A stretch of DNA of 64,000 nt from Progne subis subis (taxonomy: Eukaryota; Chordata; Aves; Passeriformes; Hirundinidae): contig JAKJHU010000075.1 in assembly GCA_022316685.1 (NCBI GenBank), positions 1,984,001 through 2,048,000 of the forward strand, read 5' to 3'. The translations under genes and the position numbers were made by a program. Positions 48,017-63,600 of this stretch are shown here, in pieces. A model generated the notes under the pieces. That model saw only the letters and a list, made by a program, of their open reading frames with translations, searched no databases and had not been told where the DNA came from. Position 1 is the first letter of the stretch. Each line of letters begins with the position of its first letter.

Positions 48017-49910
48017 CTGAGTCAGAGAGATAATGAAGGGGGAAAATGGTAACATCATCAATCTCTTCTCAGCTGAATTATTTCAATTCTATGTTATTCT
48101 TACCATTTGTTTATTTGAGATCTCGACTCACCTGAATACACATAAATATAATTTATTAATGCAGCAATTTGGCACATACATTAAAATAACTCCAATAGGG
48201 GAAGGAGTCACACATTTAATAGTATTTATCCAATACTAGAACTAAAGAATTGCTGTACTTCCAAGAGCCTATAACTATTTTCATGCAGAAGTATATCTAT
48301 TTGAAGAAGTTTAACCTGAATTTTATTTACACATTGCAACAGCAGTCATTTTAAAGAATGAGAAGAAAATTGCAGCAACTGCTTAGAACACAGCAATTTT
48401 CTCTTCTGCTAGTAAAACTTTCCTTTTCCTCCTGAACTCCATTTGTCTCCCTCATGATTTTAACAGTACAGAAGATGGAAGACAGCTGCTTCTGCAGTGT
48501 TACATGGCCTAAAAGTTCAGGGTAAGATGAAGAATATGCTCAACAAAGATGACAGGTAATTTAGTACCTCCTCTCTTCAGCTAACTGAGAAAGTAAGATG
48601 AAGGACTTCACAGCAGGGAAAATAACTCAAATTTAGTCAGTCAGTTTCAGAGAGATAGCAAAAATGTAGCAATGATTTAACTCAGTTGTTCTAAGTCTGC
48701 ACCATGAGAATGATGTGCTCTTACGCTGAATTCCCATCAGTGTACCTGAGACTGCTTCTGGAAATGCTACACAAAGCTCAGCCACATTCTATGGCTGACA
48801 GGCAGCACGTTCCAAGAAGTTATAGGAAAAGTTGGTGAATTCCAAAAATAGAGAAGAAAAAAGTTGGAGAGGACTGATTTACAAAGGAAAAGGAAGAAGA
48901 ATAATTGCCTTAATTTGCTGCATTTGCCATCTCTGTCACTGAAGGTTTTTTATAAACAGGTGAGGCCAGGGATAGCAAACCACTGGCTCTTGTGCCAAAT
49001 TCAGTGGTCAGGAATTTGAACTGGTAACAACACTGAACCATGGTGGTTTTTAAAGCACAGCACGCAGCTGGGAACCAAAAAGATGTGCTACCACTGGGTC
49101 AGGATGTTTGAGCTGAGCAAGAAGAGTTATGCAATACTGCTTTGTGGCAGCACGACAGGCAAGGCGCTCCCTTTTGCCCATTTTCTGTAAATTTCCAGCT
49201 CTGTCTCTAGCCTGCAATAACACACCTGGAATCCAGAATGATGAAAACCTCAGTGGGGATGTGGCAAAGACAGAGCAGAAGTCAGTCTACCTATGAAGAG
49301 GAAATATTCATAATGCTGACATTCTCTTAGCTCTCATCTTCAAATTCTCCTGCTCTGCTGTCTCAGTTTCATGCTAGAAATATCCCAAGCTTCAGCTGTG
49401 TTAATCAGCAGTGCAAAGAGATCTGAGTCTTAATTAACACAACCATACTGCAAGGAAACTATTGCTCGTACAATTCTATCCACAAAACCAAATCCTTCCT
49501 GGGATATTTGCTTTCTTCAAGGAACCAGCATAAATCAACAGTCCAGCAGGAGGGCTTTGCTATAACAACATACAGCTACTCCTACACTGACAGCCTTCAT
49601 TTGATGTGGCTGGAAAAGAAAAATGAGAAAGGGTTTTGGGCTGCTGAACTTCTTTATGACCTATACTTAAACTATGACTTTTTTGTGACAGTGTCACATC
49701 GGTCACATAACACTTATTTGGACAGGATGCCCAGTGTTTGCTTCCCTGTCTTCAATCTTTCCGATTTGTCTCAAGAGATATGGGACAAAATGGAAACTAC
49801 TGTTAGTGCAGTTTGAAGTGATACAGTACCATCGTTCTGGAGGAAACTGAAAAAGAGACATCATTTTTTGTCCTTACTTTTTGAACAGCAGGAATGGAAA
49901 TTTTTTTTAC

Positions 49911-49985
49911 CTTTAATGTCATGTCATCGGAGCAAGATGCTAGTAGCATGCCAGATGGGTCCCACTTGATTGCATTCACCTCGTT
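49911..49985 (-). CDS. TBL1X: TBL1X exon: [12 protein letters not shown] repeat
   Basis: A 75-bp exon, exactly 25 codons, phase 0 on both sides. It encodes [20 protein letters not shown] and DMTLK, identical to human. The donor AAAG|GTAAAAAAAA has a long A-run in place of the usual AAGT. Confidence 0.95.
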
Positions 49986-51421
49986 CTGAAATCAAAGAGT
50001 GATTTTATTAAGCACATGTTCCACTTACTGCATCGTACTGGGCACTCAGCAGAGGGCACTCAAGGTTTATGCACGGAACAAGTTCACCCACAAATTGCAG
50101 GGCTGGATGCTTTTAGGGGGGAACAAAAGCAGTGCTGCCTCCCCAACACGCTATTTAAGTGGCATTTTAGAGTGGAACCATCCTGTGCTTGTGAACAATA
50201 CACATAAACAATCTTCTGATGTGTGTTCTGGCACAAAGTTGTTTCTATCCTTTTGTCATATAGTAGGATTTAAACAAACCCAGAAAGACTGATGGTACAG
50301 CATTAGCTTCTTTTAACTGGGGTATTTCCTTCATTAATGTTCTGGAGACCTGGTGATACAAGTTTTCACCAGAAAATACCGATACTGGTGGGGTGTGCAG
50401 TTTTGTGGACTTGGTAATTCTTCATATTGTAGCTCTACAACAATGCTGGTCTCTCTAAACAGAAGTTTATGTGTAAATGAATTCCATGATGGAATATTAA
50501 ACAGTTTAGGATGCTTTCTCTATCAGTCTTTCTAGCACTTTGTAATTAACTAAGCCTAGTGTATCCCCTTGGTAATGAGTAAGTTTGGCATGCTCTTCCA
50601 CAGCTACAGGTAGAGAAAAAAAAGTTTTATAAAAAGGGAAGGACTGTTTTCTTAAAAATATAAATTGATCCATTGTCTCAGTGAAAACAATCCTGGAAAA
50701 TATTTAAATTTTGCTTTATATATTTTACATGTTTCAGTAATAATTAAAAGCAAGCATAGATATATTTGAAGTGAAAATTTGTATCATGTACAAAATGGTG
50801 CATTTCATATAATCATAAAAAGCATCAGTCTATTGTTAGAAATTTACAACCTGTCATAAAACATCAGTTCAACCACAGACTAAGATAAAGGTCTCCAAAT
50901 GCATAGTTCTGGAAGCTAACATCCAAATTATGGGTCAGTAAATGATTGCAGTTTTTCTCACAAATGAAACCTAGAAAAAGTAACCTTTGACAGTCATTAA
51001 ATACCACCAAGAAAAGGGTGGGGAAATACATCTTTAATATATCTTATTAAATTAAATTGTTTCTAAAACTGAACAATGGCTGGAAGTAAACTGTTCACTC
51101 CTTATTCATAGTTCTCATTTAGTAAAGGAAATTAAGCCAGCAGAAAACAGAATCTTATTGATGAATGTCTTTAGTCTGCAGCTCATGCTACACAGAAACA
51201 CTCTCACTGTTTAAGCTGGAGTTGTTGCCTCCTATGGTCATTTAGAACATTCTATCCCTTCCCACAGGCAGTGAATCACTCACTCTCAAGGAATATGCTT
51301 TCAGGGGAACAATGGGGTGTAACAGCTTTGCTGCCAGAACACACCCTGCAAACACATCACCTGCCATCATTGTAACGTTGCTGTGACTTTATCACTAACA
51401 TTTCGGACTTCTCAGACTTAC

Positions 51422-51543
51422 TGTGTGTCCTTGAAAGGTTTTAACAGGACGATCACAGCCAAGTCTGCATACATGGATGCACATGTCAGTACTGCAGGAG
51501 GCAAAAGTAGTGTTGTTCTGCCAGTCTACATCCAGAGCAGGAG
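51422..51543 (-). CDS. TBL1X: TBL1X exon: [16 protein letters not shown] repeat
   Basis: A 122-bp exon encoding [20 protein letters not shown], then [20 protein letters not shown]. It is identical in wording to the family, including the blade's unusual CIHVCRLG in place of a plain WD. The donor is ACA|GTAAGT. Confidence 0.95.
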
Positions 51544-53446
51544 CTGTGAATACAAACAGAAGGAATATCAGGGATCACGACAAAGAAACAGCTATCCCAA
51601 ATCACCTTCCTCCCATTACCTACCTGGATGAAACAGACTACAGGCTAGTTCTTGGTCTGTCACCTGCTGCCTGTTATAGGGCTGATAGGGACTGTCTGAA
51701 GGGCACAAATTATTTTTTCTGGTCCAGTGGATAATCTGGATACTTTGCATGGCATTTACTTGTGAGAATCTTTCAGGCTAAGTTACATAAGAGGGGGCAA
51801 AACACTACCTCTCCCTTCTCTGCTCTCAGCTACACACATCATGGGTTATGTCTAGCATTCATCTGTAAACCAGTTCAGTGAAGAAACTGGAAGAAAACTA
51901 ATCCAGAAAAAAACATGGATAATTTCCTCTGGGTTAGACAAGCATGTTCCTGTGAATGCCAGACACAGCACATGGGAAGGTGGAGGAGCAGGTGGCTGTG
52001 TCCCTGTGCACTAGAGCTTTATGCAACCTTTGATACAAACCAATCATTCTGTGCAGGCACGTGGATTAATAATACTAAAATTCAGTTTAATTTGCTTGGG
52101 GACTGGTTTTAGGCAGGTACATTCATCAGCCTCATCTGAAATGAGAGGAAGAGTTTCAGTAGAGGGTTTGGCATTAACTAGCACTGAACTAACAAAACTC
52201 TGGGCACAGAGAGCGCGTCAGCATGTAAGTAGTGCCCGTGTGCCACACATACACACACACACAGAGTACAAAAAGAAAGGGAAAAATTCCCCAAACGCCT
52301 CTTCCAGCATGTCACTGCAGAGTGCAAGCAAGAGGAGGAGGGAGCTCCTGACAGACAGCTTGCTTGTGTTTCTATGCTGCTTGGGCTTTTTCCCTCAGGA
52401 TGGAGTTTAGCTGCCCTCCAGAGGATGACATAAGACTTGCTAAAATACAGAAATCTTCATTCTCAGCACACTCTTGTGAGAAGCAATTGTGCTAGAATGA
52501 GACCAGCACAGGAAACAAAGTTGAATGTCTTCCTGGCAAAGATAACAATGCAAATTTATCATTAAAATGAAACCAAGAAATTCCTTACTCAAAAGTGTTT
52601 AGAAAAAAATACCTTAGTAATACAGAGGTGCAAAGATATCAGTTCAGACAAGCCTGTTACAGTTAAATATGTTTTTCCTATTTTAATTTTTATTAAATGC
52701 AAAACAAAACAGATCCCTATCTGACACCTTCTGAATCATGAGGTAGTTCTCTAAATGAGAATGAAGGGCTGATGTTTCATGGACAGGTGTTTTTTTTCAG
52801 TATTAATGAAAAAGCTCAATAATTCTGTATGACAGGTAAGGAATTACTATTATGCCTAAATATAAAGGAAATTCATGTAAGGAAGGCAGACTACTTTTGA
52901 ATTTTCCAACAAACATGCATGAGGATAAGGAAACCATAAAAGATCTTTCTTTAACTGCCCATTTGTCTATCTTTTTGTACTACAAGCTTTACATTTCAAA
53001 ACAAACAAAAAATATCATCATTAATATCAATATGCCCTCAGGGCTAATATCTAGTATGATATATATGAGTCAAAAAACAATTTCAGAGAGCTCTTGGCAC
53101 CTAAAGCTGTGGATTTACACTGCAGCGTAATTTGAATCATAAAGTGCTGATAATTAATACTGATACATTTACTGGTGTACTCAATCATATGTTTACTGGA
53201 TAAGTAGCTATATAAAAAGGTTTGAAAAAAATCCACCAAACACGGTTCTTGATGCAAATAATCAAATTGCCAAAACCACAGGATACTAGCCAATTGCATA
53301 AAAACAATTAGAATACAATAATAAAAGCAGCAACAAATCCTTAAAAAATGCAGCTAACACAAAACCCAAAAATAATCGTGTTACATCGATTATCCAACAA
53401 TTTATGATTTTTCAGAACAAAATTAACTGTGATTCAGAGCACTTAG

Positions 53447-53690
53447 ATCACAGAATCACAGAATGGATTCGGTTGGAAGGAATCCTAGTTCCGGCCCCCT
53501 GCCACGGACAGGGACACCTTTTACGAGACCAGATTACTCAGAGCTCCATCCAACCTGGGCTCCTATGGGCAGCCTGGTCTAGTGCCTCACCACCCTCACA
53601 GTAAAGAATTTCTTCCTGATATCTAATCTAAATCTTCTGTCTTTCAGTTTGAATCCATTCAACCCTTGTCCTGCCACTACTAGACAGGAC
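53447..53690 (-). mobile_element. CR1 LINE, 3' end fragment
   Basis: The plus strand starts ATCACAGAATCACAGAATGG and continues GTTGGAAGGAATCC, CAGGGACACC, CCTCACCACCCTCACAGTAA and AGAATTTCTTCCTGATATC, the reverse complement of a CR1 3' end. It lies in the TBL1X intron between exons 51422-51543 and 55888-55948, in the same orientation as the gene. The copy is diverged and 5'-truncated. Confidence 0.92.
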
Positions 53691-55651
53691 AACTAGATGG
53701 TTAAAACTGGGTCATGCAAAACTCTTTTGGTCTCAATTTAACAACTTGCTCCTGCAAGCAGCCTGTATCTATCAGGAGATATCAAAATTGGCTAATTTAG
53801 CTCCTTTTTAAAGAAATAACTTTTGTGAATCTGTATTTTGATCAAATGCCCTATGATGATGCATAATTTTGCAAAAAAAATATGAAACCCTAGAAGCTGC
53901 TTATCTGTATAGTTACATATTCTGACCAAAAAGCCTTAAAAATTACATGGGAACACCCATGGAGGCCTTCAACACCCAGACAAAGGACTTTTCCTTATGT
54001 ATTTTAAGATGACAGTTTTGTCCATGTGGTGTAAACTAAACCAGTTGTTGTAAAGAAGCAGAGAGTAAAAAAAGCCTTATGTTATTCCCAGGCTTACTAC
54101 CTCCAGACTTCAAAGAAGTACGTACTAAAGGAAGTGTACCATGCCTAGACTAGACTTTCAATTGTTAAAATGCCACCTTTAATCCTAGTTAAGACAAGAT
54201 TTTCAGCTTCCAGATATGGAAAGGAATTTGCTGTTAGTTTGTCCTGGTGATGCAAAGAGAACAAGGTGAGGTCTTTGCAGCTTTAGACTTGTGAGAACAA
54301 AGTGAGTAGAGAGTCTGGCTGACTTTAAGAAGGTTTTGTAGGATATATGCTTTCTCCCATCAAAAATTTTCTTAACAGCATTTTCTTAATAACTGCTTTA
54401 CTTCCCTCTGAAAACATATGAAATAGTGAAAAATAAATTTAAAATATTAGCTTCTCCACATCTACACTTCAGTTGTGTCTCATGTTCCAAATACAAACAG
54501 CATATGCAGTAAGACACATTTTTTAAAAAAATCTTTTAATGCACGTGGACTTATTGCACTGGTAGATATAGTTGAGTTTTCAACTTGCTAAAAAGGGGAT
54601 GGGGTGATTTGTCCTTGATGCACATCACTGCTAAGACAGCTTACATGTCAGTGAACATGATTCTGAAGGGGCAAACCAAGTTCTGAATCTACAACTATGT
54701 AGATTACTAGTTAGGGATCAGAGGATTCAGAGCCTTATTAACCAAGTCACTCAATGTGCACAGTTTGCTGTTATGGAACAATTATGGTAGATAAATAAAT
54801 GCCACAGTGAGGAAATTTGTAAGCAGACACCAACTCCTCTAAAGTGACAGCTGCATTAATAAATGAGGAGACGAGTGACAAAAATGCAGAGTATGGATTT
54901 GCTGTGTCCATGGACATACTTTTTCTCTACTGTTGAATAACCATTTAGATTGTTACTGCATATTATTCACATCAGTGTAAATGTGAGAATAAGAACAGTT
55001 TGACTTGAAAAGCAAGTGCAAAATAATGTTTTAGAATTAGTATCAAAATATGTTTTTAAACACCATTAAGAATGGTGTTTAAAAAGCTTGTGTTTAAAAA
55101 TGGATTAGTTACAGCAAACTAGGAAGATGAACACCTCTAGCATCAGAATCCAGAGTGTTCTCATGGTTTTACTATACCCCTTAAAATTCTTCACTATAAC
55201 AATGTATCCACTTCAGATCATGAATTCAGGCATCATCTTACAAGTCTGGTCTCAGGTGAATTTCAGATTATGTCAATGACTGTTACTCAAGATTACTTAG
55301 CAGCGACATCGCCTGTCTTTTTGAAACAGATCTACAAGTAACCATTCAAGTGGTGTTTTGGTGCAGCAAGGTTTTGAAACTCAAGGCTGGCAACTGATTT
55401 CCAATAATCAGGGAAAGTAAATATTGAAGAACTTCAAGGTAAAATTAAAAGCTAAGAAATTCTGAGGATCTTTGTGAGTGCAGTGGTGAATGCAAGGTGC
55501 ATGAGAGATCTGCCTGCTTCAGCTTCAAATCAGCTTTATTGAAACAGGAGCAGAGAGAATGGAAAAGATTCCAGACACCTCCACTGAAAGCTCTCCTCAT
55601 GAATCACCACCTGGTACTATACAAACACATAGATAAAAACAGGACTGCTCA

Positions 55652-55954
<303 letters not shown>

Positions 55955-57400
55955 TCAAAGAAAGGGTGGAAAAAAAGATTAGTGACTGTTCAGCTCAGAG
56001 AAAAAAAGCAAAACAAAAAGCACCCTCACTAAGTAGCAATTCTAAATGATGAACTGATAAAATTATTGACTACAGAGAGCCTTGTGTGCTGAACAGTGGG
56101 AAAATTAGAAATCACTTCCAGGTATTACAGAATAATAATCTAAGTGCAGATAAAGAAGTATCATGCCTACAGAAGAAGCAATGTATGAAGAATGGGCATA
56201 CTCTCTCTGAATAGCGCTAGAAGACATCACTATACATTTTTAATAAGCATATTGAAAAAATGTTTCAGTTATGATCTTTAAAAAACACTTTCCCTCTTTC
56301 CAAAAGGGTAAAACCCCATTTGTAACAATTAAACCAAAAAGTGAAATATTTTTCTTTCAGGAGAGTACACAGTAAGTCTTGCCACTGAGGGACAGACTCA
56401 AGTGTAATTGGCTTCTTACAGGTTTAATCCATACTCACAGCACACGTGAGCATGGCCCCTGTAAAGCTCAATACCACCTTCTGAGCGAACCGTCAATTTA
56501 CTGGAAGTATATACCTCCAGAAAATAAATTAAGGATGCATCATCTTGCTGATAACGGATCACCTAAAGAAATGCCGCTTTTACTGAGAATGTAAGTTTGC
56601 CAGAGTAATGGAATTACCATTGAGGGACCAGCGTAGCTGAACATAAGCCAGTATTAAAGGGAATAAGACTTAAGTTTCTACTTCAACAAGGATATGAAAA
56701 TATAGGGATTCACTGAGCTTACAAACGTACAAACCTCAGCCAGATTCCCTCTGCCAGTTGTTGGAGAGAAGCACTGCCAGTGCATCTCACTGGAACACAG
56801 GCCAAACAGCCTATCCCTTGGAAGTGCCATTTTTCTTTCTGAATTTTATAAAGGAAGCCAAGGATGACATATGCATCCAATTTTTAGACACTGAAAGTTA
56901 GGCAAGATGAATGCTGTATACTTTCCAGTTTAAGTTTTAATGGATCATCAGTCATCTGTTCATTTTAATCTCTAATGTGCACTCAGCTGTAACTACTATG
57001 TTTTGCTTGATTTTCAGTTCAGAACCATATTTTTTTTTGCATATTTCCAGAGGAAGCCATATTTATTTTATTTAAAAAAAGTGTTTAAACAATTGGATGA
57101 GCTAAAAGGTGTGGTATCTTTAAGATCTTCCTGTAAATAGTTAGCTGATAAAACTACAAATATATGTACTGGAAGCTGTTCCTTCCTTAACAGAGACACA
57201 TTTAAGATGCAATTTTACACTTTTTTTTTTTTTTTTAAGTTAAGTATTTTCCATGAAAATAGTATATATTTATGCAGCCTCAAAAATGTAATCAACATGC
57301 ACTAAAATAAATGTAAACTCTCCAGGATGCCTGGGCAAGAAGAAAATAATCTTAAGGAATTTAGCAGCACAAGCTCACTCATCAGCACACTTATATGTTA

Positions 57401-57556
<156 letters not shown>

Positions 57557-57622
57557 TTACAAATTGGTCAAATTACAGCCCACTGCTGTTTGATGCTTAA
57601 GAACAATAAATGTTTGACTTAC

Positions 57623-57686
57623 CATCTTCTGTCCATATTCTTGCAAAACCATCATATGAGCCTGTAGCCAATAGTGTTCCATCACT
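57623..57686 (-). CDS. TBL1X: TBL1X exon: [16 protein letters not shown] repeat
   Basis: A 64-bp exon encoding [21 protein letters not shown] plus one base. The GS-D-ARIW wording is a WD40 blade. The acceptor is CCAACAG and the donor GATG|GTAAGT. It is 100 bases from the next exon, a very short intron. Confidence 0.95.
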
Positions 57687-60494
57687 CTGTTGGAATATAT
57701 ATAAATGGCAAAGGTGGATTTTATCTTGTGATAAAATCTGTTTCAACCAACCTTTTTCCTTCTTTTTTAAGGTTTGCTAATTGTCATTTATGGGAACTGT
57801 GAGACAGATTATGCTATGTTTTGAACTAAAGGTTATTACTTCAGACAGCACAGAGGCAATAAAATCCTCTAACATACAGTGAAATATTGGGCTATACCAC
57901 CAGATATGAGCCACTTAATCAAGAAGGATTGGAAAAAGAAAACAATATATAACAAATTCTATGGGCTTCTTCCAGTTAACAAACAGATACTACTTCTTAG
58001 ACATAAAAGACCTTTAAAACACCAACAGATGACCTAAACTCAGACTAAATCCCAGTTCAGTGAAACTCAGGCACCTCTACTTGCAAGAAGGCCCTAAGCC
58101 ACATACTCTCAGGGTCAACACCTCAAATGTTATCTACCAAGGAATTGCTTTCTACTTGTCTGAACACAGACTCCCACATGTGCTCAAGGGCACAGTGCCA
58201 TGATGGACAGCCTGAGAAAAGCTGGATTAATGAGTCCCAATTAGGAGGAAAAAATCCCATGGAACTAATCAGGAAGTTAATGTATTCTGGAAGGAACCCT
58301 TCACAGAAGGATATCTCCTGTGCAGCCAGTGATGCTGGTGTGATTGGGCTGGAATGAGAATAATTAAAACAGAACTTGACTCTGCTGTCTGGTGTGATGG
58401 ACACTGTTGAAGGAGCATATTAAGTCTTTCAACATTTCAGAACCTGGATTAAGAGAGAGATTCATCCCATTTATCTCCAGACATGCAGAAGTAGGAGTTA
58501 GGTTAAGAGGGCCATCTAGTCTCCCTCCATACCTAACAGCATCATATAACTACAACTCTGAAGTGTAGTTCATGAGCTCCTTTGCTTTAGATTATGCCCA
58601 ACCCAATATGAAGGCAAGTGTCTCTGTTTCTTCTGACGGAAGGGGAATCTAGAGGACTAACTTAGATGGTTAAACCTGCAGGAGACAAATCCTATCCATG
58701 GTATCAAAGGCCATGGTCTGAAAATGACCTCCAGAAATAACCTTTCTTATAACCTTTATATGACATAAATCACATAAATCAGAGAAGAACTAATTCAATT
58801 ACAGTGTGAATACTTCACAGGGAAATATGATTAATATTGTGGTTCTAAATAAACAATAAAGACAGATGGCATTTCTAGCTTGATGAATAGAAAATTAGGA
58901 AAAGGCATGAAATAATCCTTTAAAACATATGCCCACTCCGACCCTCCAAAAACATTGACTCAGAGCAGTTGTAGATTTAACTCAAATATATAATAATATA
59001 GGGGGAAAAATATCATAACCTAAGCGAAGCTCACTGTGATGTACACTTCCCTGGAACACTGATGAGAAGAAAGGTGATAAAGGGCAAAAAGAGAGAGAAA
59101 AAAAATAAATCAGGAATTTAGATGTATAGTTTATCCAAATTTGTTGGTGGTAATTCACATTCTTTGGGAAACTCAAAGCTAGAAGCACTTGAAGTATTTG
59201 AATTAGGAACATTTCCCTACCTTAGGTATTAGCACAATGCAAGTAAAGTACCAATGAAGTCTGGAAGGTAAAGAATTACTACAGGAAATACTAGAAGATG
59301 CTCTATGTTTTGGGCAAATTTTCTCCTAACTGTTCTCCACTCATTGCATTTTTTCCTCTTTCAATTTCTGTTTTCTTACACCTCAAGTCATCTTTTTTCA
59401 CAACTGTTTTTCTTCACTCTAATATCCACAGGTAGCAAGTAATGACCATAAGCTCGAGTTTTATTTGCTTCCTTGACCTACCTCTACTTTCTGTACCATT
59501 CACCAACTTCTTCCATTGTGCAAATACAAAATACATGGGGAAAGGTGACTTGTGCAGTGGCCTTATCTTTTACTTTGTGAAGCACCTAGCTCACCTGAAG
59601 GGCAAGACTGCAGTAAAGATTAATCGAAACTTGGTCTCTGGCCAGTAAGTGAGACTGCACATAACTGCTGAAAATCCTTTCTGGTACTTAATTAATCTGT
59701 TTTCCTATGAAAACAAGACTAATGTGATCACTCTGTCTGTACTAATATCAGCAAAACAGACAGAATGAAATTTATCTCTAAGTAATTAAGGTTCCTGCAG
59801 GGTCTTCTAAGTTCTTTTAGCAAAAATGAGATATGAAGCAGCCTTAGAGCTGCCCACACACTGCCCAGACACTGGGGATTCTCAAGAGTACGTGTTCCCT
59901 CTGCTCATTTCAGTATTTTCTGTGCAGAAGCACATTATCTGAGATAGAAGGTTGAAAGTAAAAAAGGGATCAGGCAAGACAGTTTCATCCAGAAGGTGGA
60001 TAGGTAAGGACAGAATAACTACACATATCCTATCAAGACAAAGAAAATGATGTGAACACGTTTTGCTGTGCACAGCATAATTCAGTTGAGAGGATCTGAA
60101 GAGTCCAACCTCAGAAAAAGCTTCACTGGTGCTTTTATCTCCTTACATGCCAAAATAAAGTAACTATGAGATGCAAATACATTATTAATGACACTTCAGT
60201 ATTACATAGATTGCTTGTTTAATCTTTGTTCTTAAAGCTAGCTAAGTTTATTTTTACCCATGCTCCTAAAACAGAGATATATTTATATCATTGTTAAGCT
60301 TGAAGATGGCAACAGTCCTGGAAAATTACAGCATGTAAGTTCAGCCTATTATGAGTATTTGAAACAAGAGGTCAGTAGGTTAGGACAGAGCTTCTGGTCA
60401 CCTCAGATATGAAAGATATGGAGCAGCAACTGTAATTGCCTTGGAATTAAATTTAGACAGTTAAAAACCATGCACAGTCTGAGAAGTGGCTTAC

Positions 60495-60636
60495 ATTCCA
60501 GTCCAATGAAGTCACATCCTTATTGCTAGGGACATCATGTCCTCCTTCTCTTATGCAGTGCCTCAAGACTAGTTGAGTGGAACCGCTGTTGCTGTTTTCA
60601 TTGAGATTCCATATCCTGGCCGTTGAGTCTCCGGAT
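60495..60636 (-). CDS. TBL1X: TBL1X exon (first in window): WD repeat segment
   Basis: TBL1X is a WD40 subunit of the NCoR/SMRT-HDAC3 corepressor complex. It acts in the nucleus in repression and corepressor exchange, and also in beta-catenin-driven transcription. This 142-bp exon encodes [15 protein letters not shown] and [21 protein letters not shown], virtually identical to human. The acceptor is TTTATAG and the donor AAT|GTAAGC. It starts with the last base of a glycine codon from the exon outside the window and ends in phase 0. Confidence 0.95.
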
Positions 60637-63600
60637 CTATAAAGCAATTATGCAAATAAGTTGAAATCTCCTCATGTTGACCCAGCAAACAGTGTAAAAG
60701 CCTGTATTTCTGTTTTCTTTGAGACAACAGTACAGCCTTGCAGGAGACTGGAGGAACAAGAGCCGCTGGCCTGTGCTGTACCACGAGTGCCTGACTGCGT
60801 GGGGCCGCTGGGAACGTTCTGGCTCTGTGTAAAACCCAGGTGTGAGACTGGTGCTGAAATTAGCAGAAGCTCACCTAGGGGAGGGGCCTATTCTATTGAA
60901 ATGTTCCAAATTTTGCGAGAAGTTGTTTTGAACCTCCTGAGAATTTTGTTGTTTCTCCTGAGCACTGCAGATCCAACCACCTTTCCCTATAGCCGCTGAA
61001 CGGATCAGGGCATTACAAACCTTTAAGAAGTATTTTTTTCTTTTCAATTCTTTCTGTACTCTGTGTACTTTTCTAAAAATGCTAACACACATTTAAATTA
61101 TATCAGTCATAATAATTTGGTTTATTCAGAGAAGTTTTACCTAAAACACATACACTTGCTGTCTACAGTTTGCACTACATACCTAAAGGTGGCATCACTG
61201 TAACTGAGATAGTCTGGGGCAACTTACAGTAACTGTCTGTAGTTTGTCTGCTTACATCATGATGTCTGAAAAAGTGGCAAAAGAAGTACTCACATAACAG
61301 AACAAGACAAAGGCAGCATCAGGATTTTGATCTATTTTATAGACCAATTATTTTCTAAAGAGGTGTTTTTAACACAGGCTGAAACCCTGATTTTGCTTAG
61401 AAAAGGTTTTGAGGAACAAGAGTTTATCATTATCTACCTGTAAATAATATATTATTTTGACTTGGCATAAATTTTTATTCTACTGAAAAATGTCTCTGAG
61501 GTCCAGAGATCAATCTGCCATGGAGTGGAAGATAGTACACTTTAAAAGTTTACTGGGATTTTTTTTTTTCTCACTCCCCTTCCTCCATTTTTTAAAACAA
61601 CAACAATAACCAAAACCAAGTACCCTGGATTGCTTGTTTTGTCCAGAAAGCAATTTTCATTTCCATGCAGTAAGTAGAAACTTGGAGCAGAGTTAGCATC
61701 TCTCTTATACTTGCAAGAATTCATACAGTCTAGTTCATTGTTGATATATCTGATGTGTTAACTTTTAAACATTTTTTAAAGTAATGACAAAAAACCCTTC
61801 TTTCCTATATGCTATCAAGGAGAAAAAGTCTTTCTTCAAAGCCTAAAAACCTGAGATCCATTTTTGCTTTGATAAGCCATGTTTTACTGAAAAAGAAATC
61901 CATCACAAGAGAATACTAATTTTTCTTTTGGTCTACTAGTAAAGCATTTTAATTATTGATACTAAGAATACTAGGCAAATTTTCAACACTTGACATGTCT
62001 TCAAATGCAAATATTGACTGAGCAATTACTGAACTCCATTGATCTCTGTGTATTATTTTACCAATAATTCAGTCTAATTTTACAGAAACAATTCAACCGT
62101 AAAAGCAAACTCCTCTCTGCCTGTATCAGTAGCTCTGAGCTCTTCTGGGCTGATGCCAGGGGAATGTGCCTCTTCTCCTGTGCACCTTTTGTGCCAAGCT
62201 GAGATGTGAGGGCTGGTCAGGGTTTTGAACTCACTACTCCTGTACAGCCACTATTTAATTTTCAAGCCAGATCTTTCACATTAGTGATGAAGAAATAATT
62301 CAGATCAGGGTAATTTTTGCCACTGCAAAGCTGTGACTGTGATATAAACCCTTATTTCTTCAGATGTCTGGAAAACTGACGATTTTGCATATGTTGGCTA
62401 GAAAATTAATGAAGTTAATCATGAGGCTCAGAAGTTAGGGAACATTTTTAACTGTGATAATGAACAATGATGAGAACGTAAATCTTTAAAGGACTGCTTC
62501 ATTGGTTAACATGCTAAGTGGGAAATTCCTTGAGAGCTGGCTTCTCTCCTATATAAGACTCCAGAACCATCCTGCCTTCATTGTAATAATTGTTTGTTAT
62601 TGGACCCTGTATAAAGTACTCAGTCACTTGGCCATCAAATACAATATCCTATTTGCCAGTTCTAAAGGGGTTATGTTTTGTTTTTCAACAGTTTTATTTA
62701 GTCGGTTTTCTGGCAAGGCCTGGGCAATCTTATTTTCCAGTATTTTAATTTTGTTTTTCCCTTTTCTTCTTCCTAAGGCTACATAAGCTATTATGTGTCC
62801 CTGCAGAGAGGCTTTATAAGCCTACCAGTGTGCAGCAAGGGTATTTGTGTGTCTTCCCTTTTGTTGCTGGGGGAAAAAAAAGGAGTCCAGAGAATGCTCT
62901 GGAAAGTATTCTGATTTCTGTTGAATGATTCAGTGAACCCTGCCTTATTAGAGGAGCACAGTTCAAGCACAATTCAGAAAGATATTTAATCTCCTTAGCC
63001 CACAGAAGCATTTCCATCTACATGATAAAGCAGCTCATTCCAACATGCAAGTCATGAACACTTGAGTAATAGGTATACTCCTGTGCACTGTGGCAGAGTA
63101 CTGCCAAATTTTAGGAAGGCTAGTTCTGAAAGCATTTTATTTCATGCTCTCCTGCCCCAGTATGTTCATGAATCATAGTGGACAAATGTTTGTGGAATTT
63201 AATTTGTGACATATAAAATCACCATTCTGTAACTGGGAGGACAGAGGTTGAAAGTGCTGCAGCTGGGTGAAGAATTTTGCAAGACGGTTGTTTTGTTGAA
63301 TCTTGGTATTTCTAATCTTCAGCTGCAAGTCTTAAAATCACTGTTATTTTGAGATACAATATTGCTAATGTGTATTTACTACTTCTGGCTCCAACAGGTT
63401 AGAGTTTTTATTATTTTATTTTAAGAGATATTATTAAAAGCATTATGGGAAGGAAATTCCTCCTTTTTTTTTTTTTTTTTTTTGACACCTAACATTTCCT
63501 TAATAAAGCAGGTCTCAGTTTAAACTAAGTGCTTACTCTTTCTAGGCAGTCAGTAGAAGAAGTGCCTCACAGATGTCCTGATTAAGATCTCTGCCCCACT